The position numbers were made by a program, and so were the translations under genes. From Trichoplax sp. H2 (Eukaryota; Placozoa; Uniplacotomia; Trichoplacea), in contig NOWV01000009.1 in NCBI GenBank assembly GCA_003344405.1, positions 744,001 to 808,000 on the forward strand: a stretch of 64,000 bases of DNA, read 5' to 3'. The notes under the pieces were generated by a model, which saw nothing but the letters and a program-made list of their open reading frames with translations, was not told the origin of the DNA and made no database searches. Positions 24,511 to 38,059 of the stretch are shown here, one piece after another. The stretch's first letter is position 1. Every line of letters begins with the position of its first letter.

Positions 24511-27299
24511 GATATTTACTAATCCGTGGTACAGAATATGGGTACATGCTGTTCTCCCGCTGTCCGCGCCACGCAGCCCCCAGTGTGGCCCAAGTCATAC
24601 ACTACATGTAGACTACCATTCCTATTCTGAAGTCACGTTTTTACGCAAACCTTTTTAGTAAGTGAAAATCAGAAGTTCTCAGAAAGCAGCTGAGGGAAAA
24701 TTTTTGATGAGTAGTCTCTGGTTTGACGCAATGATTTTATTAGTACAACACCTCTGAGAAAATCTTGTTACTTCTTGGGTGGACAGACATTTCGGCCACA
24801 TCTAGGATGGAATGTCCATCCATCCGAGGAGAGTGATTAGTCCAATCCAGGCAAGGCATGGACTAATAAGTTTAAGGTGAATCTAGTAGTTTTTATGTAA
24901 TTATTGCCAAAACTTCCATCTAACTAACAGAAAAAGTGTTACTGCATAATATCTTAGAGTCAAAATTGTTCTCAATAATACACTTTCTCTAAGTCAAGTA
25001 TTGCATTTTCCCTACATTATTCGAAGATTGTAATTGTAGATTTACAAGGGGCAACTCTTGGTCTATAAAATGATATAAATTTCATGTAGCTTTTCTTAAC
25101 ATTTTAAAATTGAAATCTCTCTAAGCCCATTCAAATCTTTCGGGCCCACCCTGTACATACATTGTACAGTACGTAGCCTATAGTACTACTGTGCCATGGA
25201 ATACCTAGAATTCCATGACTGCGTGTACATTTGTAATTATACATTAACAGTAAGGACAGAAGAAATGCTGTTTTAATGTCTCATAAGGGTCGAGGAAGGA
25301 AGTAGACGCAATTAACGATGACTGTAATTTGAGCAATCTACAGCAATCGACAGTCAGTAATATAACCGCTTACTTTCGGTGATTCGATATTATTTTGGCT
25401 TATTACTACATAAATGTTGCCTACTCGGTATAAAGTCACTGAACCTCTGACAGGTCTATCAAATGGTAATACTATCTGTTAAATGAGCACATTATCGTAA
25501 ACCGTCAGCAAAGCGACGGGAGTTTGCACTAGTAATTATAATTTACCAAGCAGTCTACAAGCCTACAGTATACGTGTGATTTTTACCCTACTATGTACTA
25601 TATTAGCACAGATTTACAGTGATAGCCTCCGTATTTGTTAGTAAATTGTTACCCTGGTCGAATAGATACTGTAAATACAATACTGTACAGTATAATGCCA
25701 TAATTTTTAGTTCCCATTTATAGAAATATACAGTACAGTAGTATCCCTTCGTAAACCGTACTACTGGCACTTACTGGTACATTCTAGAGGGAAGGCAACA
25801 CTCTATTATAATATATAATAATATAATATATTCGCAATCAGCTTTATGAAGTATGTTAAGATAAATATATAATCTCTTCTTACACTACAGTATACAACCA
25901 TTAGACTTGGTTTGTACCATAACATCATACAGTACTGTAAATTAAAAATGTCGAAATACAAGTCAAGCTAATATTTATTTTCTTATTTTTTTATTTATTT
26001 ACGAATTGTTAAGTAACTGCAGTATCTGAATGGCCAGTATCATTACGTGCTCGCTTTTCTGTGCCATTAATTATACTAGTGGAACCCACCCTCTTATTGT
26101 GCTGTACGTGCTTGTACTTTTTACGTTACAGTATACTTAATCATACTGGCTATACAGTATATTTCTCTTTCAAATTGTAATCAAAATAGTGAGACTATAA
26201 TGACGTGTGGACTACTGATGCTACATAATACAGCATTATGCTGTAGTTATATTCCGGTTATGTACAGTATCATACATTAAATGAGTATCTAAAAGACGAA
26301 TTGTTCTATGATAAAAGCATAATGCGAAATATGGCACAATTGTATTCTTCATTTATTCCGGATAATAAGCTCTTCTACTGTATACCGTTATACGTCAGTG
26401 TTTAATGTACAGTACAATAAATACACTAAGCAGGTATAAAACAAAACAATTTGGTAATGTATACAGACTTCAGCAAATGAAGAGACATGCATACAATATC
26501 TACACTTACGTAGACGTCGGTGAAACAATAAATATACAATGCAAGTTCGACAATGTGCTCATGACACCAGATACGAAGAGTATCACTGTTCATGACCGCA
26601 ATGCAATAATACAGTACAGTATATTGTACAGAATTAGATCATACTGTACATACTGTCCAGTACTATGCGCGTATAACAGCCATTAAAATCATCATAACAC
26701 TACATCAATCAGCCAGTTGGTGACCTTTGATGATGATCATCAATTTTACAAGAGCATTCATTTTTATTGATGTCTATCTATTACCAATGTTGACTGCCAT
26801 CTAAATTTTTATACCGCCATTACCGTACCCTACAAAATAGAATCGAAACGCTTTAATGTAACGAGGTAACGTCTAATCAAATTGTTGGGCTTTGAATTGT
26901 TATTTATACGGTACAAGGAGTTTAAGGTATAGTTTACAGTAGTTACGCGTATATTGTAGTTGAATCATTCCCAAAGTACTCAATAACTTTCTTAATCTAA
27001 ATCGTTTAACACTAGTATCTACTGTACACTAGTTATTTTTATACGTTATAAGACGCCTTCCAATTATTAGTTAATAAATTTTGTTTATAATTGTTATAAT
27101 TAGGGCATTTCAATGACACATAGCCTAGTGAATTTGATTAATTAAAGTTTCAAAAGTCATTTTGCAGTGGTTACTAATACTTTCTACTTTTTAGAGGGTG
27201 TTATTTTACTGTGTTATAGCATAGAAATAATAGAAAAAGGGGATGTACTGTAGTAATAATCGATTTTATTCGTTGTAAATTTTTCATAAAGCACTCATC

Positions 27300-27725
27300 G
27301 TACATTTATCGCAAGCACAGTATAGCACAGTATCATATGCGTAATTGCGTATGTCCTTTATTTAATTCAATGAAGCATGATATCGCGTACGGGCGTGTAG
27401 TGTACTGTACAGTACACTGTACAGTATGTAGCTTGTAACTTTTTCAACCCACTCATGTTTACGTACAGTGCACTGTATTACTGTAGTATCAGCGAACAGT
27501 ACAGTACTGTAATCAACGTGACTAGGACTGTACCGTACATACTGTACAGTAGCAAAAGACTTTACAGTTTAATTAATTAAGATTAATATCGTATGAAACC
27601 AAGAAAAAATAGCGACTAATCCCCTGTAAAATCTTTTTCGAATTGCCTTGCTTTTAGTTAATTAAATATATGTACTGTACTGTACGTAATGCACTGCAGT
27701 GGTATCGTAAAATTCGTAATTCTCC
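27300..27725. repeat. CTGTA/CAGTA pentamer patches upstream of the exchanger
   Basis: Densest at 27398-27430, 27465-27555 and 27670-27690. Same two pentamers as the other fields, with frequent strand switches. Confidence 0.75.
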
Positions 27726-28647
27726 TATAGTACAGTACCTTATATTGCAGATTAAATAAATTATAATAGTCCTCATCAAATTGATTATCATCTACTTTCC
27801 GTTAATTAAAATGATTTATGATTACTTTATTGAATGATTTTACTAGTGAATAATCAGGCCCGTGTACAGCAGATTGTTTTAACTTCTCTTCATACACCCA
27901 CCCGTCTTTGCTTTCAGTGAGTAATTAATTACTAATTTAACTACGCGTACTGTATATGAAACGGTAAAATTAGCATACGCCTTACATACATATATACTTG
28001 TATACGTACGGGTATAGTATACTAGATACCTGCAAGTAGTGCCGTGCCGTCTTCCTTTACAGCATAACTGAGAGAGAGAAACATTGTGACTGTTGCTTAT
28101 CCAAATTTATTAATAGTTTAATTTTTTTGTTATTGTCGTAGATCACTGATAGACACGGACAGAAACTAAAATTGAATAAAGCTGGAAGAAATATTTTTAT
28201 TTTTATCGCGGTGTCTATCTACACTAGCAATCACGTACGAGCTATTGTAACAGCTTATCGTCTATCGTGGCCAAAGTTTGTGAATGTGGGAATCTTTAAA
28301 GCTATTGCCAGCTCTTTATACCGACTATTATACTGATACATGATTTATTTGCAATGAATTACAACGTATTGTATGCTCTATTGGCAACGTATATCAATTT
28401 TAACTGTTCCATACTATAGTTTGTATTACAACAGTTCCTATCATTCCTTTTGAAATCGTATTAACAGCATTCATTTGAAATAACTCCTGGTTGATACTAT
28501 ACAGTATACTGTACATACATACAAGTTGGTATATCATTACTTATAATAATTTTTTTCTCCACTTTGCGATTGAAACTGAACGAAACTAGCACCGTCATAG
28601 GATACGACGCATTTTCAGTCAATCATTCTTAATTAATATTTGGCAAC

Positions 28648-31600
28648 ATGGCTAAGTCTTTGAAATCAATGACGATACGAATCCTTTTACCGATGACATC
28701 TTTAATTATAATGTACACTTTTTTCTCAAACGATATGATAGCTCAAGATGACATAGCTTCTGGAGTTAGACATTCCCAGTCATGGACAAATCGACGTTTA
28801 TTAGATGATCCTATTCGGCCGGTTGGTCCGCCTAATCGAAATGGTAGCCTTTTTCCCCAGGATGTGTTTACGCAAAGTCAAAAATCAAATGGAGCAATTG
28901 TTTTACATTTTATCGGTGTTATTTATATGTTTGTTGCTTTATCTATCGTATGCGATAATTATTTTGTGCCTACTTTAGAAGTTATTGTAGTAAAATGGAG
29001 TATTTCAGAAGATGTAGCTGGGGCAACATTTATGGCTGCTGGTGGTAGTGCACCTGAGTTATTCACATCTTTAATTGGTACCTTTATCGCACGTTCTAAC
29101 GTTGGATTTGGCACAATCATCGGTTCAGCTGTTTTTAATATTTTATTCGTTATTGGCATGTGTGCAATATTATCAAAGCAAGTGCTTCAAGTTACTTGGT
29201 GGCCATTGTTTAGAGATTGTATATTTTATTTATTGGCTCTTTGCGCGCTAGTAATTGCCTTCACAGATTCTGAAGTTTACTGGTATGAATCCTTATTACT
29301 GATTCTTTTCTATATAATCTATTGCACCTTCATGAAATATAATGCGGTCATAGAAGTTACGGTAAAAAAACAGCTTATTAGATGGAGAATAATTACAGCG
29401 ACTCCAGTCTCTCAGTGTAATGATGATACTGACACGCCAAACAATAATCAAAAGGTACGATGAACTAATCTTGAGCAATTCTTATTACAGCGACGCACAT
29501 GATGCAAATAAATTATCCTTTATAGAACTATCAAAATTGCGTAATTTATTTAAAGAACTTCCATTCTCGTAGCAAATTTTAAATCGTTATCCTTTTCCGT
29601 CATTTATTCTCATAGTACTGAGGCGGAAAACTCAATTTACAAAATAAATTATATGAAAATCTTAGAATTACTGATAATAAACGTTGTCATGATAATGGTC
29701 TCTTTATAACATAATCCTTTGTGTTATTGCAGTTAATTTTTTACCACTGTCAGAAAATAATTTCCAGTTTAATAAGATATTGCATAATCAATTTATTCCA
29801 TTTGCTATCGTTTTTCGCTTAATAAATTTTTTTTCAATTTTACTCCTATTACAACTTTTAACACATTATTAGTACAAAGAATTAGTCAAGCTAAAAAATC
29901 AAGGATTTCGTAATGGCCCCATGAAATTGTTGCTGTTTACATTGGATCCAATTGGTGAAGGTATGGTATATTAGCTGTAACACCAAAGTATTTATGATTG
30001 ATCATTGATTGTAATCTTGTCAAAAAGCTAACTGTATATGTATACTGTGACATAGTAAACACCGACATACGAGTATATACCCGTACAGTATAACGCATTT
30101 GGCATTACAGTTTACAAAAATAAATCACGATTTATAAGTTAATATCTGAAGAAAATGAATCAATAAATAAACGTTAAATATAAATAGAAAGCCCTTTTTT
30201 GTTTCAAACGCCAAAATCATGTACAATACTACAGCATGAGTAATATTGAAATTACAATTGATAAGCCATTTCAAGAACATTTCAATTGTTTTCCGTAAAT
30301 TACTGAGTGTAAAGAGGTAATTTAGATTGCTTACATGTTTATGAAATTAAAATTTACTTGTATGCAAGTAATGCAACATTAACATTCAGCTTAAACGTCC
30401 TTTTTATCTTATAATTTAGTAGTATTGTCTATACATATTAGCGATAATCGCAATTTTTGTTATATTTTTATGAATTTTATGATTTGGCTTATAATATCTA
30501 AATTTTACTCAAGTATATAAACACAAGCATATTATAATCCCTTGTGAAACAATAACCGTATAAAAAGCATAGATAGCGTGATACACTAACAGAAATATAG
30601 TGTACAACCTGACAGTGCCTATTCTAACTTCTCCCTTATACACAATTTTTTAGTTGGTGATTTCGTAGCTATCGTTCTATATGAATCCTCTTATTTATGT
30701 GCAAGTGTGCAAGAATGATAGTGTGATGTTGACTACATTTTCTGTTTGTCAAAATATTATAATACTATTATAACTGCAGTGGCCCCAGTTAAATGCTAAG
30801 AACTCGTGAACGAGTTCGATACACGAATGACTGGGACTACTGAGACCTTACAATTTTTTAGGCAAAATAGTGATATATATAGTTACTGCAGTTATGAATA
30901 ATAAACATTTTAAAATTTTTTAAATTTCATAAAAATTTATCATTTAAACTTGCTGCCGATAGATATGGCCTTATTTCTAATTAATATCCGTGTGTAATTT
31001 GCCTTTTCTGTTCCACAACTGTAATAACCGATGTACATACCGTATACATAGGCAGCTATTTTTACGTAGTTATCAGTTAATTGGATGCTATGTTTATATA
31101 ATAAGCATCTTTCATCATTGTTTAATAGAAAAGTCATGAAAACGCTAATTTTATGTCAATAGTATGCGGATTTAAAAGTCTAATACAGATTTAATCAGCC
31201 AATGGACAGTGATAAGCTGTACGAGTAATAGCCAATCACATTGCAAGTTTTCTCTTCGTAGTAAGATCTTTATAAGTTTACCAGAGACTTACTAAACGGT
31301 GTATTTCAAGGAGGTTAAAAATTCTTTGTTATCTTTTAATACTTAAATTACCTCAATCTGGCCCGTAATATCGAATTTTTACATACTGATGGTTAATAAT
31401 ATCGTTATAATACAAATAGGGAAACAATCAATAACAATTATCATTGGAGCAGAGTTCTTATCCTAGAATTTAAAATCTTACATTGCTAAGAATATATATT
31501 TTTCTTTGTTTTATACAAATTCAACAGCAGCTAATTGAATGTACCAAAAGGGATAAACTGTAATTGTCTATGATTTAACTTATTATTAGATAATCCTTTA

Positions 31601-33584
31601 CGGATCGCTAATCATTTGCAAACTACGCTCGAAAATAGTATATCTCCGGATACTATTAAGTCCAGATCTAATCGGCAAATTGAGAGTAATGAGGATCTAT
31701 GCCGAAAATCTCCCATTTCTTTAACACATGTCGACAGCGTTATGAGATCATCATTGGATACGGATGTTAAATTGGTTCGCTATGACGTAGCTACAACGCC
31801 TCAAACTGATACTAAAGGAAATGAAGCAATCAATCTAGCAGTTCCAAGACTATCAACTACTCCTATTGTATACGAACCACCTATACCTGTGAACACTGTC
31901 GACACCATAGATGATGCTAAAGGTAGTGGTCATGACCTTTCACCTATTGAGGTAGAAAAAAACCTAGAATCTCTCAGTAAAACTACATTACCGGAAAACT
32001 TATCGACTACTCCTTCAAGTGATCAATTGCCAACTGGCAATCAAGCTGAAGAAAGTAGTAAGGCGACCTTAACTTCGAATTTTACCATAGAGGATAGATC
32101 AGTTACCGGGTCTTCTGATAACGCAAGAAATTCTACAATTGAAGAATGCGAAAACGGGAAGGTAGAATACTCTAGTTACTTACTTTTATATTTGTCTAAC
32201 GGTTATTATTATACGATAGTTTTGTTATGAAATTCATCTTGTCTGCAAATATACTATAAATCTTTAGCATTCGTAACAAAGTAACGAACAGTATTTTATT
32301 ATACACTTATTAACAAAAGAAAGTGGATATTGAATTAGAAGAGGAATATGAAAATGAAGGTTTCAGTCTTTCATGGCCTAAATCATTTAAACGGAGAGCT
32401 ATTTATATCATCGTACTACCCATTTCCTTTCTCTTGTACTACACGTTACCAAATGTCGCAAGACCGGTGTGTAATCATAATACGAGTTTAAAATTTAAGC
32501 AAAGAGCTCTTTACTAAATAGTAAGGCTCGATAAATTTTCCTGGAATCAATATGTTATTGGTTTGATTACCTAACATAAAATTCGATCTTTCATTATACG
32601 GAATGTACATAGAGAGGCAAGCGATATTACTTAGTTGGATTTATTGGCAGCATTGTATGGATTGCAGTTTACTCCTACTTTATGGTTTGGTGGTCTAATG
32701 AAATAGGTATTACTATTGGAATCCCACCAGAGGTAAAGAAACGATGCCCGCAATTTTATAAGCAAATGAATCTACTCATCTCATAAAGCACTATCTAAAA
32801 TAAACTTTTAACTTTAACTTGGGATGAGTTGTTTCTATGCTAGGGTGTAGAAAGTTATTTTATTACCTGTTACCGTATTTTTAATATCTATGACATACTA
32901 GTTACTTAAAAGCTGAGGATTTACGGTTCATTTTAATTAAGTAGCCACTAGTTGAAATTGACAACTAATAAACTGTATCAGGAATTAGTTTCATTGCCAA
33001 AGATCCTAAGTAGGGAAATTAGCAAATTTACTTTAGAAAGGGTCTCTGTGTATAGTATAATCTATATGTTATCATATGTATCTAGATTATGGGCCTCACC
33101 ATACTGGCTGCTGGAACTAGTATCCCTGATTTAATAACAAGTGTAATTGTTGCACGAAAGGGATTTGGTGATATGGCTGTTTCAAGTTCTGTTGGCAGTA
33201 ATCTCTTCGATGTTACATTAGGGTAAGTCATCACATCAAGCTATATGAAGCTGCTTAGTATTGCTATATGGTATAAATGTCATCCCATGTTTACAATTGA
33301 TAAACTCCGTATCTTAAGTACTTATTTCGTATTTATATTGAATTAGATTACCATTCCCTTGGCTGTTGTACAGTATTATTTTCGGGTTTCCTGTATCCGT
33401 GGAAAGTCGAGGTTTAGCCTGTTCGGTCATTTTATTGCTGTCAATGGTGGTATTTGTTATAATGACAATAGCTTTATTCAGGTGGCGACTAAATAAATCA
33501 CTAGGCTTTCTATTTTTAATTTTGTACGTAGGTTTTGTCGTAATTAGCATTCTAATGCAAAACGGAGCGATTCCGTGTCTGTAG
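28648..33584 (+). CDS. K+-dependent Na+/Ca2+ exchanger, SLC24 (NCKX) family
   Basis: Seven exons in phase: 28648-29454, 29873-29960, 31590-32161, 32320-32466, 32613-32732, 33086-33222, 33347-33584, giving 702 residues. The N-terminus has a hydrophobic signal/first segment (about 10-27), then a short extracellular stretch with an NGS glycosylation site. The alpha-1 repeat [26 protein letters not shown] block holds the ion-binding Glu (E137); [23 protein letters not shown] follows. The alpha-2 repeat has [17 protein letters not shown] with the matching Asp (D593) and [14 protein letters not shown]. Exons 2-4 encode a large Ser/Thr-rich cytoplasmic loop (about 270-510) of low conservation. Family role: plasma-membrane Ca2+ extrusion driven by inward Na+ and outward K+ gradients. 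The TWWPLFRD and WRLNK blocks fit NCKX rather than NCX. NCKX1/2 versus NCKX3/4 subtype is not assigned. AATAAA at 33981-33986 is a possible poly(A) signal. Confidence 0.95.
29961..31589. other. Exchanger intron 2
   Basis: A 1.6-kb intron, the gene's longest. It contains the small inverted-repeat element at 30777-30842 and otherwise AT-rich noncoding DNA. Confidence 0.7.
30777..30842. mobile_element. 66-bp inverted-repeat element with CAGT termini
   Basis: Left end CAGTGGCCCCAGT and right end ACTGGGACTACTG form a 13-bp terminal inverted repeat matching at 11 positions. Inside lies a second hairpin, AACTCGT-GA-ACGAGTT (30801-30816). The CAGT(A/G)G-type ends resemble pogo/Tigger-like or other Tc1-mariner MITEs; no TA target duplication is obvious. 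It could instead be a structured RNA segment. Confidence 0.45.
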
Positions 33585-34350
33585 CTATGCTATTGTATAA
33601 CAAAATCTTAAGTTAGATGCCTTTATTAAATTTGACGAACTTTACTGATTTAACCATGATGCCAGGATGTTGTTAGCTAATTTTAAGGTGGGATTTCGTG
33701 AACATAATATCAAACATGTCTAGAGAGAAGGAACTGTTAGCTGGGATTACTGATTGTTCATAAATGAGATCAATATATTATCTTTTAACACGTATGAAGT
33801 CGTTTATCTCATGTAATGTTTAGGGTATTTAGTATAACATTTTTACTTATACATACACTTATGTTACTGTAATAGTTAACTGATCAAATAATATGAATAC
33901 ACACCTATAATACTAGGAATGCAGTATGAAATATTAGATGTACGTATTTATTACATTTAATCGATTCCACTTGTGTAACAAATAAAATAATGGATAATCC
34001 TATAAATTTAAGCTGGCGTATCGCAGAAATTGTAAGCAACAGTGAGCTTCATACTTGAGAACAAGTACATTTATACGTAAATTCGTAGCCAATGCCTAAA
34101 TTTAATCGCATTTCAGCTCGTAGAGATATCAGTGCGCAATACTACTGTAACTTAGTAAAATTAAGTCCACATCATCAGCAGTTACAATATAACTATAATG
34201 TAATCGTATAGAAATAATTAGCACAATCGTATGAATCTCGACATTGGTGATGAGGGTTCAGTAAATCGTTAATTTTGATATTATAATTACAATCCTCACA
34301 TTCATTTACTGTGCGATCCTAGTCAGTAAATTTGCTTCCTTTAGAGATTT
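33585..34350. other. Convergent 3' spacer between exchanger and FKBP8-like gene
   Basis: Contains the 3' UTRs of both genes, which converge here. No other feature is recognised. Confidence 0.6.
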
Positions 34351-37300
34351 TTATCGTCTGGATAGTAAATATGCCGCAAGTATTCCTGTTACAGCGACAA
34401 CAGATGCTCCAATGGCTATTTTCCATGGCGAAGACTACGTTGATAAAATATGATATAAATATAATTAGTCCTACCGCCGTCTTTATACCAAATAAAAACG
34501 ATATCGTCTTACCAGAACATTTGATAATAGAGTATCTTCTTGCTTTGTCAGCTTCTTTGTTCCACCCACCATGCGTCTATATATTTCTCTTTCCTTCTTT
34601 CGATCGCATGTTACTCTTTGTTTCAATGCAGCGTATTCATCAGATATTAACTATACAATAAATGCTTTGCCGTTACATGACGAAATTGGTCTTAATTTCA
34701 AGAATACGAACATTATTTCAATTTACTTTCCATTAAACTACACTCTATAACCTTTGCAGGCTATTAGCTATAGACTCATATTTAAAATCGCAATGTTATT
34801 ACAATACCTTGCTTGAAGGATCTAAGGAGTAAGCTTTTTTCATAGAATCCAATGCCGTTTCTAGATCTCCTTTCGCTGCGTAGATCTATTGATAAAAACA
34901 TAACAATCAAAAATTTTGCTTAAAAATCTCTAGTTTTAATATAAATCATAACAGAGGGGATCTGCAAATAATGCTCTGTTGCTCACTTGCGCAAGTCGTC
35001 AAAGACATGCTTTACAGTATATGATCAATCAAATCGTTAATTAACGAAAGACTCGGATACCTTCGCTTGACGAAACCAAGCCTTAACATTGTTTTCTTCT
35101 ACTAAAAGGACGTTTTTACATGATTTAGCTGCAGCATCGTAAGCTTCAATCTTAAGTCAATGAAAAATATATTAAATTATTGAATTTAGCAGTATATTTA
35201 CATTTCTTTCTTAACAAATATTTTAACGTTTTACCTTTAGCTGAGCGGCAGCTAGATTATTCCAACACTTCGCACGAATCGATTGAAGTTCATCAGAAGG
35301 ATTAGCAATAGCTATAGGGGGTTCGATCACATTTAATGCTTTCGTATAACAAGATATAGCGGCAAAATAATTTTTATCTTGAAATAGCTCATTTCCGTAC
35401 TGTCGCCTTCTATGCCTGAATTTAAATAGACACTGTCACTCTCTTTTAAGTTTAAGGGTTACATTTACTGCTAATATACAGCCATAGTTTCTATCCATTA
35501 ATACGTCATCATAGCAAATTAGTAATGTCGAATAGCAATTTACATCATCACATAACACAAGTAGCAAAAATTGAATGACCCGTGATAACGAATATCGCGA
35601 CCGTTTCATCCTAACGTTATAATGAAAATAATTTTACCCAAGACCAATTCTCTCATCTTCAGTCATGTTAGTTATATTAGGTCCGTCCGAAACGTCAATC
35701 AACGTAACTTCAAATTCTAAGTCTGCATCTTGAGGTACATTAAGCTTTGAACTAAAGCAATATCGAAAATAGCCTTTGATATAGCGTAATAATTTATCTC
35801 ACGCCCTTATGGCGATTTTATTTATCGTAAATCTATGCTGAGCAATAATTTCGATTGTTTACCTGCCGTACTGGGCATAACCATATCGTGAGTTTGCGAA
35901 TACGCATACAGTTTCTCCGACATTCATTAATGCAACCACCAGATCAAGTGCTGTAAATAGTTGCATTATGACAGTCAAATATTCAGTGATTCGATATGCA
36001 ATATAGAACTTCATCTAATGACTGTAAAACTTAAATTTATCTTATTTATAGTTAATTGTCTACTTATTCCTATAGGCTTACCAGGAATAACTTCGCCTTC
36101 GCCTAATATAAATTGAGATTCCATGTCATGTAGCACCACGATTGCATTCGATAAATGCATCGAATACTTAATTGTTACTAGTTGTCCCTTCTTGGGTGCA
36201 ACACCGCTGCCAGCTACTAAAGTCTATTACGTTAAAAATATACCGCAAATCACGTATGCTGTAAGATATAACAGCCAAAGATTCATTTCTAGTAGTCTTT
36301 ATCATTTCCAACTTACAGCTTTTTTTAACTGACCAGATCCAACCACATCTACCCAATTGAGACCATCACTCTTATCGACATCAACCGTTTCAACCGTTAT
36401 CGCTTCTTCGTCTTTCATTCCGATATTCTCTGCTCGAGAAGTTATTTCTAGACGTATGAAATCGGTAAAATTACTTTTACTGATAAAGTGGTAAAAATCC
36501 ATTTCACAAAATAAGCATTTATATGCCTACATCTAATTTTTATGATATAATATAGTCAATTAAGTACGCTTTTTATAGTTGGTTAAGATACTGTAATTTA
36601 ATGCTATTTTCTTTTTTTATCCCTTAATACGAGTATTATAGCGACATGCTCCATGTCTTCATGTAGCTCCTACCTGCTGTTTTAACCTTGAGTGTATCTT
36701 CTGAGCTAGAAAATTCATTGATCGAATCTTGCATAGTGCGTTCCCCTGTTTGATCGCTACCTGAACAAATCTTAGATCCTTCACTTTCATCCCGAAGCGA
36801 TTCCTTCACGGAGTCGCTCTTACTATCATTCCGTTCACTAGCCGATTCATCTGTACTTGCAGCTTCTTCATTAATTCCCAAGGCGTCTGATATCCTATTG
36901 CCGATGTGCGTGTCTTCTCTGATATCATTGCTATCATCTAATTCGCTAATACTACCAGTATCATCCTTGGTTTCATCACCTGTAAATTTACGTTAAGTAA
37001 AATTAATGAACTGTCATTGGTGTAACTTAAGTCGGATTTCACCAATAATTATAATTATTTCCGAAATTCAGAACAATTGTGATTGCTAGCGTACCTTCTT
37101 ACCTATCGTACGCTTGTATGCACAGTACTTTACTGTATTTTGCTGTACATCACAGTAAAACATAAAGAATCGATATAATAATCTAGATTGCTGCTGTATA
37201 TTGAATGCTTACGGAGAATATCATTGATTTTTTCTAATTATCATTAATTATTAGTAAATTATGATTTAGAAATCTGAAATGAGTTCGATATGTACATATG

Positions 37301-37895
37301 AATCGGTATACATCGCTGCTCTATACATAGTTCACGTTTCAGTATAGTAATATATGAAGTGTACGCATACTGTATGACATACGGAGGATCTACTGTAGTA
37401 CTTACAGTGTAGCAGTACGGTATTACCTTTAATTTCTTCTGTACGATCAATATCGCTGGTAAAATTAGTTGTATTTTGTCCTTCGACCTCGTCTCCGTCT
37501 AATTGACCATCGAAAGTGTTATAGTCTATTTCAGCAGTTTCTTGCACGATAGAGCTATCGATTGCTTCCAATCCAGTAATTTTAGCTAATGATTCCGATT
37601 CATCAAATGTATCATGGCCGTTGTCGTTGTATCCTTGAATACTATCATTACCGGAACCATTCTGCTGTAAAATACTTTCAGTGTCTTTTTGATCTTGCTC
37701 CGCTATATCATCTTCACCCAGTACTTTACCTGCATCTTCATTAACGTCGGGAAATGTGTTGTTTAAACTATCGTTATTTTCTTCAACCTGAACTACGTTA
37801 CTATCATGATCATTTTTACTGGTGGTATCGTCGGTAGTCTCCATGCTAATCGAAGCGCTGTCGCTCCAAGAGTAATTATGAAAGGCGAGATACAT
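34351..37895 (-). CDS. FKBP8: FKBP8/FKBP38-type immunophilin with TPRs and a membrane tail
   Basis: Eleven minus-strand exons in phase: 37427-37895, 36674-36937, 36317-36447, 36082-36223, 35863-35950, 35638-35751, 35235-35409, 35061-35150, 34808-34885, 34513-34650, 34351-34434, about 590 residues. The N-terminal 260 residues are acidic and low-complexity. The FKBP domain starts near NWVDVVGSGQLKK and includes PKKGQLVTIKYSMHL, GEGEVIPALDLVVALMNVGE and LEFEVTLIDV. TPRs follow (ERIGLGRRQYGNELF, CWNNLAAAQLK, KAWFRQAK, GDLETALDSMKKAYSLDP). The last exon encodes a hydrophobic segment ending LLSRR, a tail anchor. Family role: outer mitochondrial or ER membrane adaptor for Bcl-2 family proteins and Hsp90. 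Uncertain: the acceptors of exons 2 (36937) and 3 (36447), since an in-frame stop blocks the more upstream choice for exon 2, and the start (Met at 37895 or a later one). It is longer than the vertebrate protein because of the N-terminus. Confidence 0.92.
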
Positions 37896-38059
37896 AACTT
37901 TATCTGCGCAAAATTGTGTCTTTTATATATTTGATGATCTATTGTTACGCAAATTAGCCAACTTGCCACGGGACCACGGGATTACCAATCGTTTGACTTG
38001 ACCAGGACCGGACCGGACCAGGTTCGTAAAGGTTCAAATGGAAGTGAATCCCCCCGAAA

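Larger units (their letters stand above)
24142..28647. other. Intergenic region between divergent HOMER and SLC24-type genes
   Basis: The upstream regions of both genes share this 4.5 kb. It holds pentamer-repeat patches (24310-24480, 25145-25170, 25680-25740, 26400-26670, 27300-27725, 28498-28520), a GC-rich perfect hairpin at 24482-24510 and a GC-richer block at about 24480-25150. Open frames at 24377-24658 and 26405-26686 run through the repeats and have no protein resemblance. No promoter element can be named with confidence. Confidence 0.6.

Noticed and set aside
30777-30842. tRNA-like arrangement containing GAGTTCGATAC
   Set aside because: The GTTCGA resemblance sits within a hairpin, but acceptor, D and anticodon arms of a tRNA cannot be laid out; treated as a small inverted-repeat element.
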